From Clitopilus passeckerianus (lineage: Eukaryota; Basidiomycota; Agaricomycetes; Agaricales; Entolomataceae): a stretch of 64,000 nt of DNA. The stretch is from the NCBI GenBank assembly GCA_944990035.1, contig CALYLX010000133.1, positions 434,001 through 498,000 on the forward strand, read 5' to 3'. The position numbers and the translations under genes are program-made. The notes beneath the pieces are model-generated. The model was not told the origin of the DNA. It saw only the letters and a program-made list of their open reading frames with translations, and did not search any database. Shown here piece after piece: positions 1 through 12,725 of the stretch (position 1 is the stretch's first letter; every line of letters begins with the position of its first letter).

Positions 1-483
1 ATATTGGTTTTCCAGCCTCTTTGTCCAGGCTCGAGGTATTTCGCAAAATTGTAGTCGTAAACGAACGATACGCAGTTTCGAACGGTTTCATTCCACGGAG
101 AAGACAGGAATTCCTCCCATACGTGTGAGCCAAGGTATTGAGAGGTGTTGAATTGGGTGGAAAACTCGAGGATGAGATTCTGGTGCTAAAGGATTGCTTG
201 AGAGTCAACGTCGGAAGAAGAGGCTTTCCCAATGATTCCATACCTGCTTATGAGTATACACTACATCCACTCTCATATGCTCAAAGTCATCCGATAGCAT
301 GATCTCAAACCAAGCAGCAACATTGTTGATAAAATTCGGATGTCCTGGTTGACCCCATGGATTGACGACAACGAGGTAAGTTGCCTCTGCTTCGCGGACC
401 TAGAACACCGGCTCAATACACCTAAAGCCGGGTATACAGATCCAAAGACATACCTTGTTCTTATTTTTGTTCTTCTTGCCCAT
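1..483 (-). CDS. Partial gene of unknown function, runs off left edge
   Basis: I read three exons on the minus strand: 483-454 (ten codons, MGKKNKNKNK, Lys/Asn-rich), 399-244 and 185-1. All junctions are GT-AG and the frame is continuous. The ATG at 483 is the first after an in-frame stop near 570. Exon 2 contains VVVNPWGQPGHPNFINN followed by a stretch rich in aromatic and acidic residues. Exon 3 continues with FNTSQYLGSHVWEEF and YDYNFAKYLEPG. I recognise no family. The clean frame across two introns, with Trp/Tyr-rich well-folded-looking sequence, supports a real gene. The 3' part lies outside the window, so length and function are unknown. Confidence 0.55.
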
Positions 484-1861
484 GAACGACAAGAAGGCGA
501 GGAACGGACGTGGAGGTCGAGGCGAACGTCCCTCAGCCTGGGGGCTACTCCGGCACAACCGGGCCTACAGTGGGCTGTGCCTCAATTCGTAAGCGCCTGG
601 GCGCCTATTTTGTCCCCTCTAACTTCTACCTTGACGGCCATTGTTGACCTCAAGCCGCTGCAACAGTGCAACTCATATTCCATCTCGTCTGTAACATTCT
701 CGTCTAGTCACTTAAGTAGGTATAAACCGAACTTATACATACTCGGCACTTGGCGTCTCATGGTTACGTCGATGTGTTCTGAAATGACTATTCACGAGCT
801 CAACACGAGCTTTTCCACCACACTTTCTCCGATGACCGAAACAGGAGCCATATAAGCATTCACACCACAGCAAGCCGCAATACCAGACTGGAAGCACCCC
901 GTGATGCCCGCCTCATACCCCCTCGCCTACTTCCTTATCGTTCTGCCTCGGCAGCCCTTGAGTGTCCCAGACCTTGGGGTTATTGGATCCACGGAACCTC
1001 AGAGGCACTGTGATACCTCAGAGCGGCTCGTTGGACAAGGAACTCGCCGGAACAAAGCGTACGGGGCCGATGTGTATGAAAGCCAGTCAAATTATCAGAG
1101 CACTCCCACATGGGAACTTCTAGTAAGTCCGGTCTGGCTATGGAAACCTAACGCACCTAACACACTGCTCGCACAGTGGTAACTCGCTCGCTATCCAATC
1201 TTATTCTCGGTCCTTGTTTACCTAGACGGAGAGAGGGATGCCGATGCCGTTGATAAAGCCGAAGTGGGATTCCTATTACATATCAGTTGAAGAGGCCGAG
1301 AAGACTTTCATATCACACAAATCGGTAGGACGATGACAGGCCACAAGGTGCTTGAAATGAACCTCGTACCCTTGAATTATCTCGGCGCACAGATTCGGAG
1401 TTTTGCTCGAAGTTTTCCCGTGTATTTTGTCCTCGCTCGTCGACTCCTCATCTACCTATTCAACACCTGGCGAGCTTTTTTGGACTCTCGTACGACAACA
1501 AGAAGATGCACCTCTCAGCCGTCCCATTTTCTGTCTAGCCTACGGCGGTTTCTCCTTTAGCTAACGGATGTTGTTCTAGGACTTTCTCATTCTGGCATTC
1601 CGCTCATTCACGGCGATCGAGTTTTGCCTACTCCAAGGCCAACTGCATTCTGATGATTAGGTCGCGCTCTGCAGCATCGAAGATTACAGTATGTACATAA
1701 ATACAAGGATGTGGTTTCCATGGTATGGGTCGAAGAAATACAGGATGAATTCTATAAGAATCAAAGACATTACATGTTCCACAATGCCATCAGAAATAAG
1801 AGTGGACGCAGGCTACTGTGTATTTTTTGAATGAACCAAGCGATTTGAAGAGAGAAGAATA
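484..1861. other. Gene-free stretch
   Basis: Only short open frames without spliceable continuity, domain-like sequence or paralogues in the window. It lies between the 5' end of the left partial gene and the 3' end of pseudogene A, so it probably holds the promoter of the left gene. I see no repeat or RNA gene. Confidence 0.4.
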
Positions 1862-4800
1862 CTACGTTGAAAGAAACAGCCGAGGAAACAATGGATCATG
1901 CATGAAGTGAAACCAATCCCAGTCCTCTGCCCCTCTTGCCCGAAGCAGTAAGCAGATTTCCTCCCATTGTGGGTCGATATGTGCTTGCCTTTGGGCATAA
2001 AAGAGTGGGGAATGCCCTTCATTGTCCGGTAGATTGATGTCCAAGTCCTCTCGGGAGAGTAGAAGTTCGGCGATTGATTTAGCATTAACATCAGCGGCAT
2101 CCATGTGCCACGGGGTGACGCAGACACCAACAAGGACAGTCCTTCCTCTGATGTCGCTGCTGTTCACTTGGATACCCGACTGATTCAGGAGGCATTTGAC
2201 GAGGCCTTCTTTGTGATTAGAAGTGGCCCAGTAAAGTGGGGTCCGCCCTTCTTTGTCGGCGAGGTTGACATCGATGCCTGGGTTGTCGAGCAAGAGCCTC
2301 ACCACCGCTTCATTAGCATGCTGAATTGCCAAGAGCAGTGGTGTCCACCCTTCCAAGTCTGCTAAATTTACGTTTGCCTTGTGCTTGAGTAAAAGTGCCA
2401 CCGTTGCTTCGCAGTTCCAGCGAATGGCATGCATTAATGGCGTCCAGCCGTTAGACTCCACCAAATTTATGTCGATGTCCTCGTGGTCGAGCAGAAGTTC
2501 AACTATTGCTGGGCGGTATCGGCCGGCTGCATAGCTTAATGGTGTCCGCCCGTCGTGATTGGTGGCGTTGATATTAATATTATGGTGTTGTAGCAAGAAT
2601 CGTATAGCTCCTTCACTGTCACTGATGTCCCAAAGTGCCCTGGACAGCGGCGTAAACCCGTCCGAGTCTGCCAAATTCGTATCAATGCACTCGTGCTCGA
2701 GTAAGAGTGCCACAACCGCATCGTGGTCATGTTCAGTTGCATGACTGAGCGCGGTCCTCTCGGCGTTGTCCATCAAATTGACCTCAATATCGTCGTGGCT
2801 AAGCAAGAGTGCTACCTCTGCTTCGTGGCCATACCGGCAGGCATGGATTAACGCCGTGCCTCCGCCTGCATCCTTCCCATTTATAGCGCCGGTTGGTAGC
2901 GGTCTTTGTGCAGACTGCCTATAGGAGAGGAAGCTGGCGGCTAAGGCATCATGCTCCGTCCTAGACCACCCTAGCATTGCCTTGAGACAAGTCTTCCTTC
3001 CCGCGCGGGCGGCATAAATGAGGGGTGTTCTGCCCTCAACTGTCAGGGAACTTCCTCTAGCGTGGCTAGAAGCTTTCCTAATGTGTCAATCCGATCGTAC
3101 CATATTGCCAGGAAGATAGGGGATATCTTGGGAGTTGAAGTACGATCCTTAATGTGAAAATGTGTGAAGATGTGGCTGGAACACAGATGATCTGCTATGT
3201 TGCTGCTCGTTAGGAACATATCGAGATCGCTTGGTTCCTCTTCTTGGCTATGGGATGCCAGATAATCAGTTGCATGGTTGGCAAAAGGGAAGGGGTCAGC
3301 ACCGCGTTGGCCCCCACGCATCTTAAAATATGCCTCGAGGCCTGGCGAGAAGGATAGGTAGGCAAGACAGGCTCTGAAAATTGCCCCTTCAGCGTCCGGA
3401 AAATATCGGCGTTGAATATCGGCGTTGTCAAAGAAATCTTGGGCCGTAAAATCTGAAATAATGGAAGCTCGGCATAAGATACACCAGGCACACAATCGAG
3501 TACTTACGGACAAAAACGACACTTCTATCTCGAATGATGACTCGGCCAGCACAGAGAGAAGTGATTGTTGACATGGACGTGACATAGTCCTCGATATTTT
3601 GGAGCCCAGGCCGAGTAGCCAGTGCATGCTGTAGCTCTCTGACGGACAAACGCCGCTTTGAACGTGCGACCCAGGCCAGAGCCATCATAGCGAGCTCCCT
3701 GTGTGATTCAGGGTATGTCCTCATCCGTTGGAGGACCCGTTCATAAGTCGCGTCGATTCCACGCGGGAGAACTTCCAGTGCATCCGGAAGACTGCCTGGA
3801 TTGAGTTGCTCCGCGAGAGTATTCATGTGGAGCTCAGCCATCAGGAACCTATTCCGTGAGTGGTCTTCAGAGAGCACGAACAGCAGTTTGACATCATCCA
3901 AATCCCACCTTCCTCCAGCGGCCTTCGTCACCTTGTCCTCGATTTCCTTTGACAAGAGATCTGGGATGGAGAAACGAAACCCCGATGTTCTGGTCCTGCA
4001 GTATATATATCTTGCCATGTCTTCGTCGCTCGCAACAATATCCTCTCGTTTTGCGCCTAGTTCTTGGAAGAGTTCTTCCATGCCATTAAGAATACGCGAG
4101 GTGATAAGTAGCTTGATCATACTCCCAAGAGAGGTTAGTGTCGTCAGGAGTTTCCGGATGTCCTCAAGGTTATAGTGCTCCAGGTATTCGTCAAGGGCAT
4201 CGAGCACGATCTAATATTGCTGAAAGTTTTGACATGTATTTGAAAGAGCGGTATAGAGACCATTGGCTGGGGGCCGCGGGTGGTTAATATGGTTGGCCTC
4301 GTAAAAGGCTTCTAGACTTGAGGAGGCCCCTAGGCCTTGGTAAGATTCGTACAGCTGCCTTGATAGGCTTCCGAGGACCATAGTGGCACTCTGTTGACCT
4401 TGAAGCTTGTAGTTGAAGTACGTGAATCCAATAGCCACACGTTCAGAACGACGCTGGCGTAAATAATCGATACAAGAGTGCTGGGAAAATAGAAGATATG
4501 AGGCATATGGTATTGAAAGGATAAACTGCTCAGAAGACAAGAGCCAGCTTCCAGTGTTCTCAGCTCGTTTCCTGGAGATGTCATGGTGCGTCAGCCGGTA
4601 GTCGGCCGAGGAATACCATTTGGCGACCTTTCTGTGGTCGCCTAGAATAGCAAGTCAGAGAAAAAGTTGAGGAATATGGGAAATGGGTCCTTACTCGAAT
4701 CTGAGAAAATTTTCTGTAAGCCAGCAGTTCCAAAAGTGGTGGACGCTGACGTTACTTACAGACGATTTCCCAGTTATCTCCTGCAATGTTCTTGAAATTT

Positions 4801-5759
4801 CCACCATAGAATTCGATTCCGTCGCGGTTCTTCAACCCTTCTAAAACATTGTTCTGAACATCTGGTCGTGCCCTAGTGCCCTCATGAGTTTGGCTTGCAG
4901 GCGCTTCTGCCTTGGTTGTTCCGTCAGCCCTTTCAGGGTGTCCAATAGCTGTAGCATTGCCTTCCCGCTCGTCTCTGCACCCTTCGTCTCCCCGCTCATC
5001 CTGTAGTGTTTCTTGAGTGATCAACGCTTCCGTAAATTGAGTTGTTAATGTGTAAGGTTGCTGAACGCTTACTATCCTCCTCCTCGACTTTCACTGCAGG
5101 CATCGTTGGGGAACTGGGTTGAGATAATACATCATGCTTGGGATTGAGATGTCCCCCGGTCCTGGTATCCTCATTCCGGTAATCTGACGTATCTTTCACG
5201 AGGCTCACGACGATGTCTGTATATCATTCAAGTCAGAATTGGATTCGGTGACTAAATTGAGCTACTTACTGTGAGAGCGCAAAGCTTCGAAGGAACCTCT
5301 CCTCCAGCAAGCTAGAAATATATCACGAAGTTCTGCATCCCCTTCCAACAGTTTCGCCACCTCTCCCTCTTTCAGCGAAGCTCCAAGGTATGACAGGATC
5401 TCTCCAAGCAACGCAGCTTCAACAATAGACCCGATGTGAGTAGACATCGTTCTATACGTAGCCCAATCGTATTTCAAGAGCAAGAGGGTGTCTTCTTCGA
5501 CTCTCATGGTATCTTCGCTCTCCTCACTCTCCTCGCCCACACTGGCCTCTAGATTATCCGCATGGGTTCCATTTTCCCGTTCAAATATTTCCGCGGAGGT
5601 TGTATCTGCATGCTCCTGAGCGGATTCGCTGCCAGTTGTAACAGGCAGCTTTCTGTGTTCCCATAGGAGGTAACCACCGGCAAGAATGGCCAGTGCACCA
5701 GCTGGAATGAGATATTTCGGCAATCGATTACTGGTGCGAAAGCGACCATAAAATGACAT
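1862..5759 (-). pseudogene. NACHT-ankyrin NLR copy A (P-loop lost, nonsense, frameshift)
   Basis: Order on the minus strand: basic N-terminus plus hydrophobic helix (LIPAGALAILAGGYLLW, start ATG 5759), acidic linker, a conserved helical block ending FLACWRRGSFEAL, the short motif YGGNFKNIAGDNWEI, NACHT domain, helical region, then ankyrin repeats ending near 1862. Three lesions are visible against copies B and C. (1) The segment with the P-loop exon and flanking introns is absent; the reading goes from the SSEQF region straight to CIDYLRQ (about 4472-4530) and no GKT is present. (2) A TAG at 4211-4213 replaces the Tyr/Phe codon just before Walker B IVLDALDE. (3) One base is missing near 3046-3052, giving a TGA at 3043-3045, after which the ankyrin part continues in another frame. 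Its ankyrin repeats are more diverged than those of B and C. It could only make truncated products. Confidence 0.85.
4695..4700 (-). other. Candidate 6-nt microexon (copy A)
   Basis: ATTCGA lies between a CAG acceptor and a GTAAGG donor. The same position and flanks recur in copies B and C. Included, it adds codons for Tyr-Ser-Ser across the two junctions between the GGNF motif exon and the NACHT lead exon. Skipping it also keeps the frame, so expression data are needed. Confidence 0.5.
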
Positions 5760-8202
5760 CAACGACCAGGTGCGTAGTAGGGAAGCAAGGGTCCTAACAG
5801 GATGTTGGAAGAGGAGAGGTGTGGAGGGCTGTGTACTGCCCGCTCTGAATTAGGTGAAGCTATCTGCAAAACACAAAGCGAGCTCAGGATTGATCTCAGA
5901 GGTCTAAATCAGAGAGCACCAAAATGTTCATTCGTTCGGGGTCGCTCCAAAAAATAGGTGGACGGTATGCCACTGATTAGATTTTCGCGAAATTTGAGCA
6001 AAAGCCAGCGACCAAAAATTGAGCACATCGGCATAGGGGAGGAAAAGGAAAGGTTCAAAGGATTTCTCACAGGTGACGGAAAGTAACGACACGTGAGGCA
6101 ACGGACGTGAGCAAAATGTCACGTCTGGCAGCGATTCAATTTCAAGGTTGCTGGGCCCTTGCGTTGCGCAAGGCTTGTTTCTACCCAACTATTCTAATTT
6201 CGCAACGCTCGCTTTATATCACGCGGCCTCTCGAAGCAATGGAGTCCCTATGGGTCGTCGCCTTCCAAAATTATATTCGTATGTACGCTTCTTTACTCCT
6301 GACGCTGACAATAGGTGCTGACAACTTTTATAAAAAGTCTTCCTCAAGCTGAGGAAAGGAAACATGGAACGTCGTCTCGATGACTGAAGAGCTATCTTCC
6401 ATCAGTTGCAAGCATCAGGTAGATAAATTTTGCACACAAGTCGGTCCCATTTCCTACATTCTGCGCCTCTGTGCGCTCTAAATGACTCACCTAACCTCTT
6501 TCTGACGAACTTTCAGGAAGATCTTCAATACTTGATTTGGCACGGGACAACTGGAGTACACCAGATTGATGATGCGCACACCGGCGCACGAACACCTTCC
6601 TCATATCAAGCATCGCGCAAACTAGGATGACAGGAGTGGTTTTAAGCCCGCCCAGATTAACGCTGTGAACTCCTGCAGGTACTTATACCTCTTTTCGTCT
6701 GTTCTCCTCTCCTGCCTCCGGGCCTTCACTTCGTGATTCTCCTCCCTGGCCCCCTCATCTCGTCGTCTTTTCGTGGGCGATCTGGAAAACAAACAACTTA
6801 CCACACACTCACAGGATCAAGGAACCACTCCCCCCCATCGTTTGAGCTACACAAATTAGCTCCGCATCCGCTTCGTCGCAGTGACTCGCTATTCCCCAAT
6901 CATTGCACAGACTAGATCCATCCTTTGAGCAGCGCTGCGCAGACAACATTCAGGCGTTTCTATGCACGCTTCATGCAGCAAACAGATACCCTAGTCAACG
7001 TTCACGTCGCTTTCTAGTTTCTGACGCCATGCGAGTTCGCAGCCTTACCCAAGCACCCTCATACGCCGATGATGATATCCTACTGCAGAGCCTCGAGTAG
7101 AAACATTCATCTACGCAGATGTAGGGGCAGTCATCGATCGCCACCGAATCAGCGTGGGCTTTGGCCAGTTCAAGCTCGCTAGCTTGCCTTCTCGATTGTG
7201 GGGAGAACGTATGTCTGCACGGACATAGGAGCAGTTATCGATCGGCACCGTGATCATCTGAACCCCTTTGGCCATATAAACCACACAAGTGGACCTCTCA
7301 CGCTACCCTCCACCTATGTTACTCGAGATGCCCCGGTTTTCGTCGAGCTCTCCCTGCACGGTTCAGCCCATTCTATCACTTCCGTCAGGCGGATGTTGGT
7401 ATCTTCAAGCACCAAATCGTTAACAAATATGACGACGGAGCAGCCCTTACCTGGGCGTCGTCATCCTATGCCGACTTGCGTGGAGTTATGGTGGACTCTT
7501 CTCATTTGAGGGTTGTTAGAGGGAGGCTGGCGAAGGTCTAGAGGAAGCGGGAGGGGGAAGCAAGCCGTGGTATGACGATTGAGAGGGTGACGGGGACGTT
7601 GCAGCGCTCCATGTCGAACCTCAAGCAAACCATCTCCAATCAACGGCAAAACAGATATTCGGCTGACAAGATGAAGCCACATCATGCTGAGGCTTTAGGC
7701 CTTCGGCTTTGAGCTTCAAGCCCTTGTATCCCGTCGAGAAATGTCTCTTCAACCTCAACTCGTCTTCGATGTGCCATATCAATCACCTACACCTCCCATA
7801 TCTTTCAAAACATCGGGCACTTAGGGAGCATCGGGCATCCTATTCCTTCGATTGCTGCCTCTCCCCTCCCCCTCCACAACCTCTTTCGTAGCAAGAAGCC
7901 ACGCCTGGGATCTCAAGTCTCTCGTCGACTACCTTCCCTTCCATCAGAGAAGCCAGTCGAGGAGCTGAATTTGAACGGGCAAAGATGAACATGTTGTTTC
8001 TGGGTCGGCGATGTTCAAAACATGAAGACGGGCGACAAAGATATGGGTGTATCGTATTTGGGCATCAAGGCCTGGAAATTTGTATTGGTTTACGGATAAC
8101 TGTAGTTGATGGAGAGGGTATGTACATGCATATGTAATGTTGCCCGCCTATGATATTCTGGTTTATATGTAATGGAAGTGTAACTGGATTAATGCAAGGC
8201 GT
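5760..8202. other. Intergenic stretch with relics of a repeated coding unit
   Basis: No intact gene. Around 6838-6870 the DNA resembles 16782-16815 (both contain gagctacacaaattagct), so this stretch holds a relic of a sequence that also occurs near copy B. Two nearby passages at about 7105-7150 and 7205-7250 resemble each other around gcagt(c/t)atcgatcg(c/g)caccg and look like a decayed local duplication. The short open frames here do not join into a supported gene. The promoter of copy A lies at the left end. Confidence 0.4.
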
Positions 8203-11200
8203 TCAGGACATCAGGGATGGTTCAAGGGAGAGAATAGCGGATATGTCAAGGAGAAGGATACGTCCGTCTTCACAGCCTACTGCAACCAATGTGCCGGTAG
8301 GGTTCAACGAAGTTGTCCAAACGTTGAGATGTGGAGGAAACCAGCAGATCGGGTAGGTGACGTACTTCCCGTCTGCTAACAGTTTCATCACTATCAAACC
8401 TGATAAAGAGGGATACTTTCGGCGCACTGTCAGTATAACATATATGGGATAAACGGATGATTTAGAGGGAGTAGAACTTGGATTGGGAACAACAACACGA
8501 GAGCCATTGATCGACACAGGTGATGAGGGTGAGAAGGAAATGTCAGGGAAAAAGGCGAGAGAATCGATTGAATCCAGATGTTTCTCAGAGAATATGAAGT
8601 AGCGGCTTTGTTGACAGTCCCACAGACGCAGCGTCCCGTCAGCTGATTCCAAGGCAAGCCATGAGCCATCGGGAGAGAATGTAATAGCATTGACCGCATC
8701 AGAATGGCCTTCGAGGGTGGTGATATGCACCCCTGTTTTTCCATCCCATAGCCGCACTGTCTTGTCAGCAGATCCCGATGCGAGCCTTGAGCCATCGTGA
8801 GAGAATGCGACAGCATAGACCCCTTCGGAATGGCCATTGAGGGTGGCTATATGTACCCCCGTCTTTCCATCCCACAGCCGGATTGTCTGGTCCCCCGATC
8901 CTGATGCAAGCCTTGAGCCATCAGGAGAGAATGCAACAGCGCTGACCGAGGTAGAATGGCCTTTTAGGGTAGTGATATACACTCCCGTCTTTCCATCCCA
9001 CAGCTGGATTGTCTGGTCTCCTGATCCCGATGCAAGCCTTGAGCCATCGGGAGAGAATGCGACAGCAGTGACCAGTAGAGAATGGCCTTTGAGGGTGGTG
9101 ATATGCACCCCTGTCTTTCCATCCCACAGCCGCACTGTCTTGTCGTCTGATGCCGATGCAAGTCGTGAGCCATCGGGAGAGAATGCGACAGCTTTGACCC
9201 AACTGGAATGGCCATTTAGGGTGGTGATATGCAGCCCCATCTTTCCATCCCACAGCCGCAATGTGCCGTCACAAGATGCCGATACAGGTATTGAACCATT
9301 GGGGGAGTATGCAACAGCATTGACCGCATCGGAATGGCCTTCGAGGGTTGTGATAGGCACTCCTGTCTTTCCATCCCACAGCCGCACTGTCTTGTCAGAA
9401 GATCCCGATGCAAGTCGCGAGCCATCATGAGAGAATGCGACAGTATAGACCTCCTTGGAGTGGCCATTGAGGGTGGTAATTTGCGCCCCCGTCTTTCCGT
9501 CCCACAGCCGCAATGTGTTATCATCTGATGCCGATGCAAGTCGTGAGCCATCGCGAGAGAATGTGACAGCTCTGACCCAACCGGAATGGCCTTCGAGGGT
9601 GGTGAAATGCACCCCCGTCTTTCCATCCCATAGCTGTACTGTCTTGTCGGAAGATGCTGATGCAAGTCTGGAGCTATCGGGAGAGAATGCGACGGCCCTG
9701 ATACAACCGGAATGGCCTTCAAGGGTGGTGATAAACACCCCCGTTTTTGCATCCCAAAGCCGCACTGTGTGGTCATCTGATGCCGATGCGAGCCTTGAGC
9801 CATCGGGAGAGAATGCGACAGCATAGACCGCATTGAAATGGCCATCAAGGGTGGTGATATTTACGCCCGTCTTTCCATCCCACAGCCGCACCGTGTTGTC
9901 ATAAGATGCCGATGCGAGTTTTGAGCCACAGGGAGAGAATGTGACAGCATCGACCGCTTCAGAATGGCCATTGAGGGTGGTGATATGCATCCCCGTCCTT
10001 GAATCCCACAGTCGCACAGTCCTGTCATACGATGCCGATGCGAGTCTGGAGCCATCGGGAGCAAATGCGACAGCAGTGACCAATTGGGCATGGCCATTGA
10101 GGGTGGTGATATGTACCCCCGTCTTCCCATCCCACAGCCGCACTGTGTCGTCAGAAGATGCCGATGCAAGTCTTGAGCCATCCGGAGAGAACGCGACAGC
10201 GTTCACTGCACCTGAGTGGCCCGTCATGGCAATAAGTGCAGAATCCCACTGTTCTTGAATCCCGGCTAGAACCCGTGCACTGATCGCTTCTCGGTACGTG
10301 GTAAATATTGCTGATTTTCCGGGTACAAATGGCAGGGCTGACCAGTAAACATGCATTGGTGACAACTTGAGAATTTCACCGCTTTGCAGCACGAATCGAC
10401 TGGTGTCAAAGAGTAACTCTCGGATCGTACTCTCTTCTGACCAGCTTTCATAATGTGCGTCCTGTGATACCGCTAATCAGTTTTCGCACTCTATGAACGG
10501 CAGTCAGCCTATTTAACAGAGCACGGCTCACCACGGTGTCGAGCGCTTTCTTCAAGATTCCATATGACTTGTCAACCTGGTTCAGGATGCACATAGCTTC
10601 GAGCCATTTCAGGATGTGTTGAGAGGCCCAGTTCTTGAGATCTCCCTTGGCTTCACTGGCGATGGATCTCGCAGCTTGAATGTGGGAGGACCAATAAGTG
10701 ACAGCATAAGCAAGCTCATCCGAAATGAGTTGCTGCGCAAGACGGGGGATATTGGTCTTGTCTTGGTACCATTCCTCAGAGGAGAGGTTGGCTATGTTCC
10801 GCTTCAACTGTTGATCCATTACACGGAAGCATGCCTTTGCCAGCCGCAGATGATGGTCCTCTGCGTCTATAAGCAAAGCAGGAACAAGATATGGAATGAC
10901 CGCTCCCAAATGACTCATTGAGTGTTTGATACGCTCTTCATTTGTGATGAAATCGGGGAATGATTTGTGATGTACCCGAAATATGAGGTCTTCGCCGTAC
11001 GGTGCGACCAAAGAATGAAGGTGGGCTAGGGCTTCCTCAATAGAAGCAGGGTGCACATCAAGTAACTGTGCTAGAACTTGGCAAGGCAAGGGGTTCCGAA
11101 GAACAACAACTGCTCCAACAACGGTTTGATACCGGTCGATCCAAGGTCTGGTAAGTTTAGCTGGAGCAGCGGCGCGAATGATCTGGATGTAAAACCTGTC

Positions 11201-12441
11201 CATTACATCTGTTTGTTCTGAGCCAGAAAAGTCTTCAGGGGAGACGCCATCAAGGATGCATGCGAGCTGCGCTTCCGGGCCCAAACCCTTCTTGTCAAGA
11301 ATGAATTTTGCAGCAGTGGATGCAATGATGAAGAGCTTTCCTGCAATGCCGCATAACATATCCATGTCTTTGGCATTTGGCTGCCATGCAGGTTGACGTT
11401 TGGGGAAAACCCTCATAACACGCTCGACAGATAAGGAGGAGGAGAGATATAAGCGAATATCAGTTTCAACGATGGTGTCGTCAATGTCGTGCAAATGGAA
11501 AAGTTCGTGGTTGCTATCATCTTCGAGGATTTCTCGGATATGCTGTTCTGGGCGAGCAGTAACGAGGATCCTGAGTTGGGGTAGATGGTGGATATGCTGG
11601 GCGAGAAGGGTTAAGAGTAATTCGGCTTCATCATCTTTGCATTCGTCGAGGGCGTCAATAACAATGAGAATCGGGTGCTCCTTCTGAACCAAGAGACTTT
11701 GAAGTGGGGAGAGGATGAGGAGTTGCAGCTGCTGTAGGAGATTTTTCTGCGCAGCATCTGGGTCGTGTTCGACTGCCTCGGCGATCCGACGAGCAAATGT
11801 TTCGTTAAAGCAAGCAAGGTGGAATGCGATGGTTGGAAAAAAATGTTTGGCCATCATTCGTTCTACTTCATTTCTCGTGAAGAAGAAGCTGGCGCCGAGC
11901 ATGCCAAGATATGCAGCTCGCTCAGCTACCGTCTGCGATATCGTTGATTTCCCTATACCAGCTATTCCATCCAGCACATATATTGGTATTTGATTACCAC
12001 CGGTGAACCACATCTCTATTTCGCCCAGTAGCTGTACGCGTGTGTTTTCGAAGCATTTTGATCTTTCGTGGGCCGTGTAGGAGTTATATGCTGCACTGAT
12101 TGGATTAAGAAGTGCCTTGAGGCGAACCTACTCCCCATTAGCGAGTGCAGGAACCGTGATCCACGGGATGGGATACATACTAGCATCGGCGTATCCTTAT
12201 TGATCGTCAAATTTCCTGCAACATTGTTTATGTTAATGTCTCTTTCAGCAGCCAGCCGATTGTTTGTCATAGTCGAACTGAATTGGAGGCCATGAGGGGA
12301 ACGCGAGCCTGGTAGGTACGAGGGTGGGCCAGAGGCATCTGCAGGAGAGGTAAACGTAGCGTTTCTGACTGTCCCATCGTCCTGTGGCTCGTCCATGATT
12401 ATATCGGCCAAGTCCATGTATGGAGGAGCAGACGCTGCCAT
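8203..12441 (-). CDS. NACHT-WD40 NLR-like protein (HET-D/E/R type architecture)
   Basis: Start ATG 12441. Intron 1 (GTATGT to TAG) joins NKDTPML to VRLKALLNPISAAYNSY; intron 2 lies near 10458-10540. N-terminus: disordered, then the motif ININNVAGNLTINKD, then the lead-in helix. The NACHT domain has Walker A GIAGIGKST and Walker B ILIVIDALDEC, and a winged-helix-like region follows. The C-terminal half holds 13 near-identical WD40 repeats plus a degenerate final one. Family knowledge: such STAND proteins in fungi sense non-self through WD repeats and trigger incompatibility or cell death; NTP-driven oligomerisation is expected. No frame lesion was seen. The N-terminal effector type is not recognisable beyond the short beta-motif. 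It sits between pseudogenes A and D on the same strand. Confidence 0.9.
8605..10240 (-). repeat. 13 tandem WD40 units, 126-bp period
   Basis: Each unit reads like GHSxxVxAVAFSPDGSRLA followed by SASxDxTVRLWDGKTG. Units differ mainly at a few fixed positions: the residues after GHS (AV, LV, CI, WV, EV, SV, GV) and the S-x-D-x-T spot (SDD, YDR, YDN, DDH, SDK, CDG, GDQ, ADK, ADG). This is the pattern of WD repeats under concerted evolution with selected variable sites. Confidence 0.9.
12194..12243 (-). other. Short beta-rich motif in NACHT-WD40 N-terminus
   Basis: Encodes ININNVAGNLTIN, similar in pattern to the GGNFKSVAGDNWEI motif upstream of NACHT in copies A-C. It lies before the NACHT domain in both gene types, where fungal NLRs may carry amyloid-forming or adaptor motifs. 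Function is inferred only from position and pattern. Confidence 0.45.
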
Positions 12442-12725
12442 CGGTATCACCGTTGGTCAGAATATGGCAGGACTCAAGTAAGCGCCCGACTTCCAATATT
12501 CTGTTCACACGCTCAAGGTGATGACCATCCACTGACCGAATAGCGCCTACAGCATCGGCTGGGAGAAAGGTGTAGCAGCCAGATACGACAGAGAAAGTGA
12601 GGTTTCCTCGATATATCATAGGATACCTTACGCTGTACGGTTACAGTAGACACAAGCTAACGAAGAGCACAGGTTATATTGCGGTTCGAACCGTGTTATA
12701 CGTATTGGTTGTTGCAGGTGCAATA

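Noticed and set aside
6430..7891. Several 60-100 codon frames between copy A and the NACHT-WD40 gene
   Set aside because: They do not connect by splicing and overlap passages that are decayed duplicates of other sites.
8837..10258. Long open frames on both strands across the WD40 array
   Set aside because: They arise because a 126-bp unit without stops in other frames is repeated; they show only echoes of the repeat in shifted frames.
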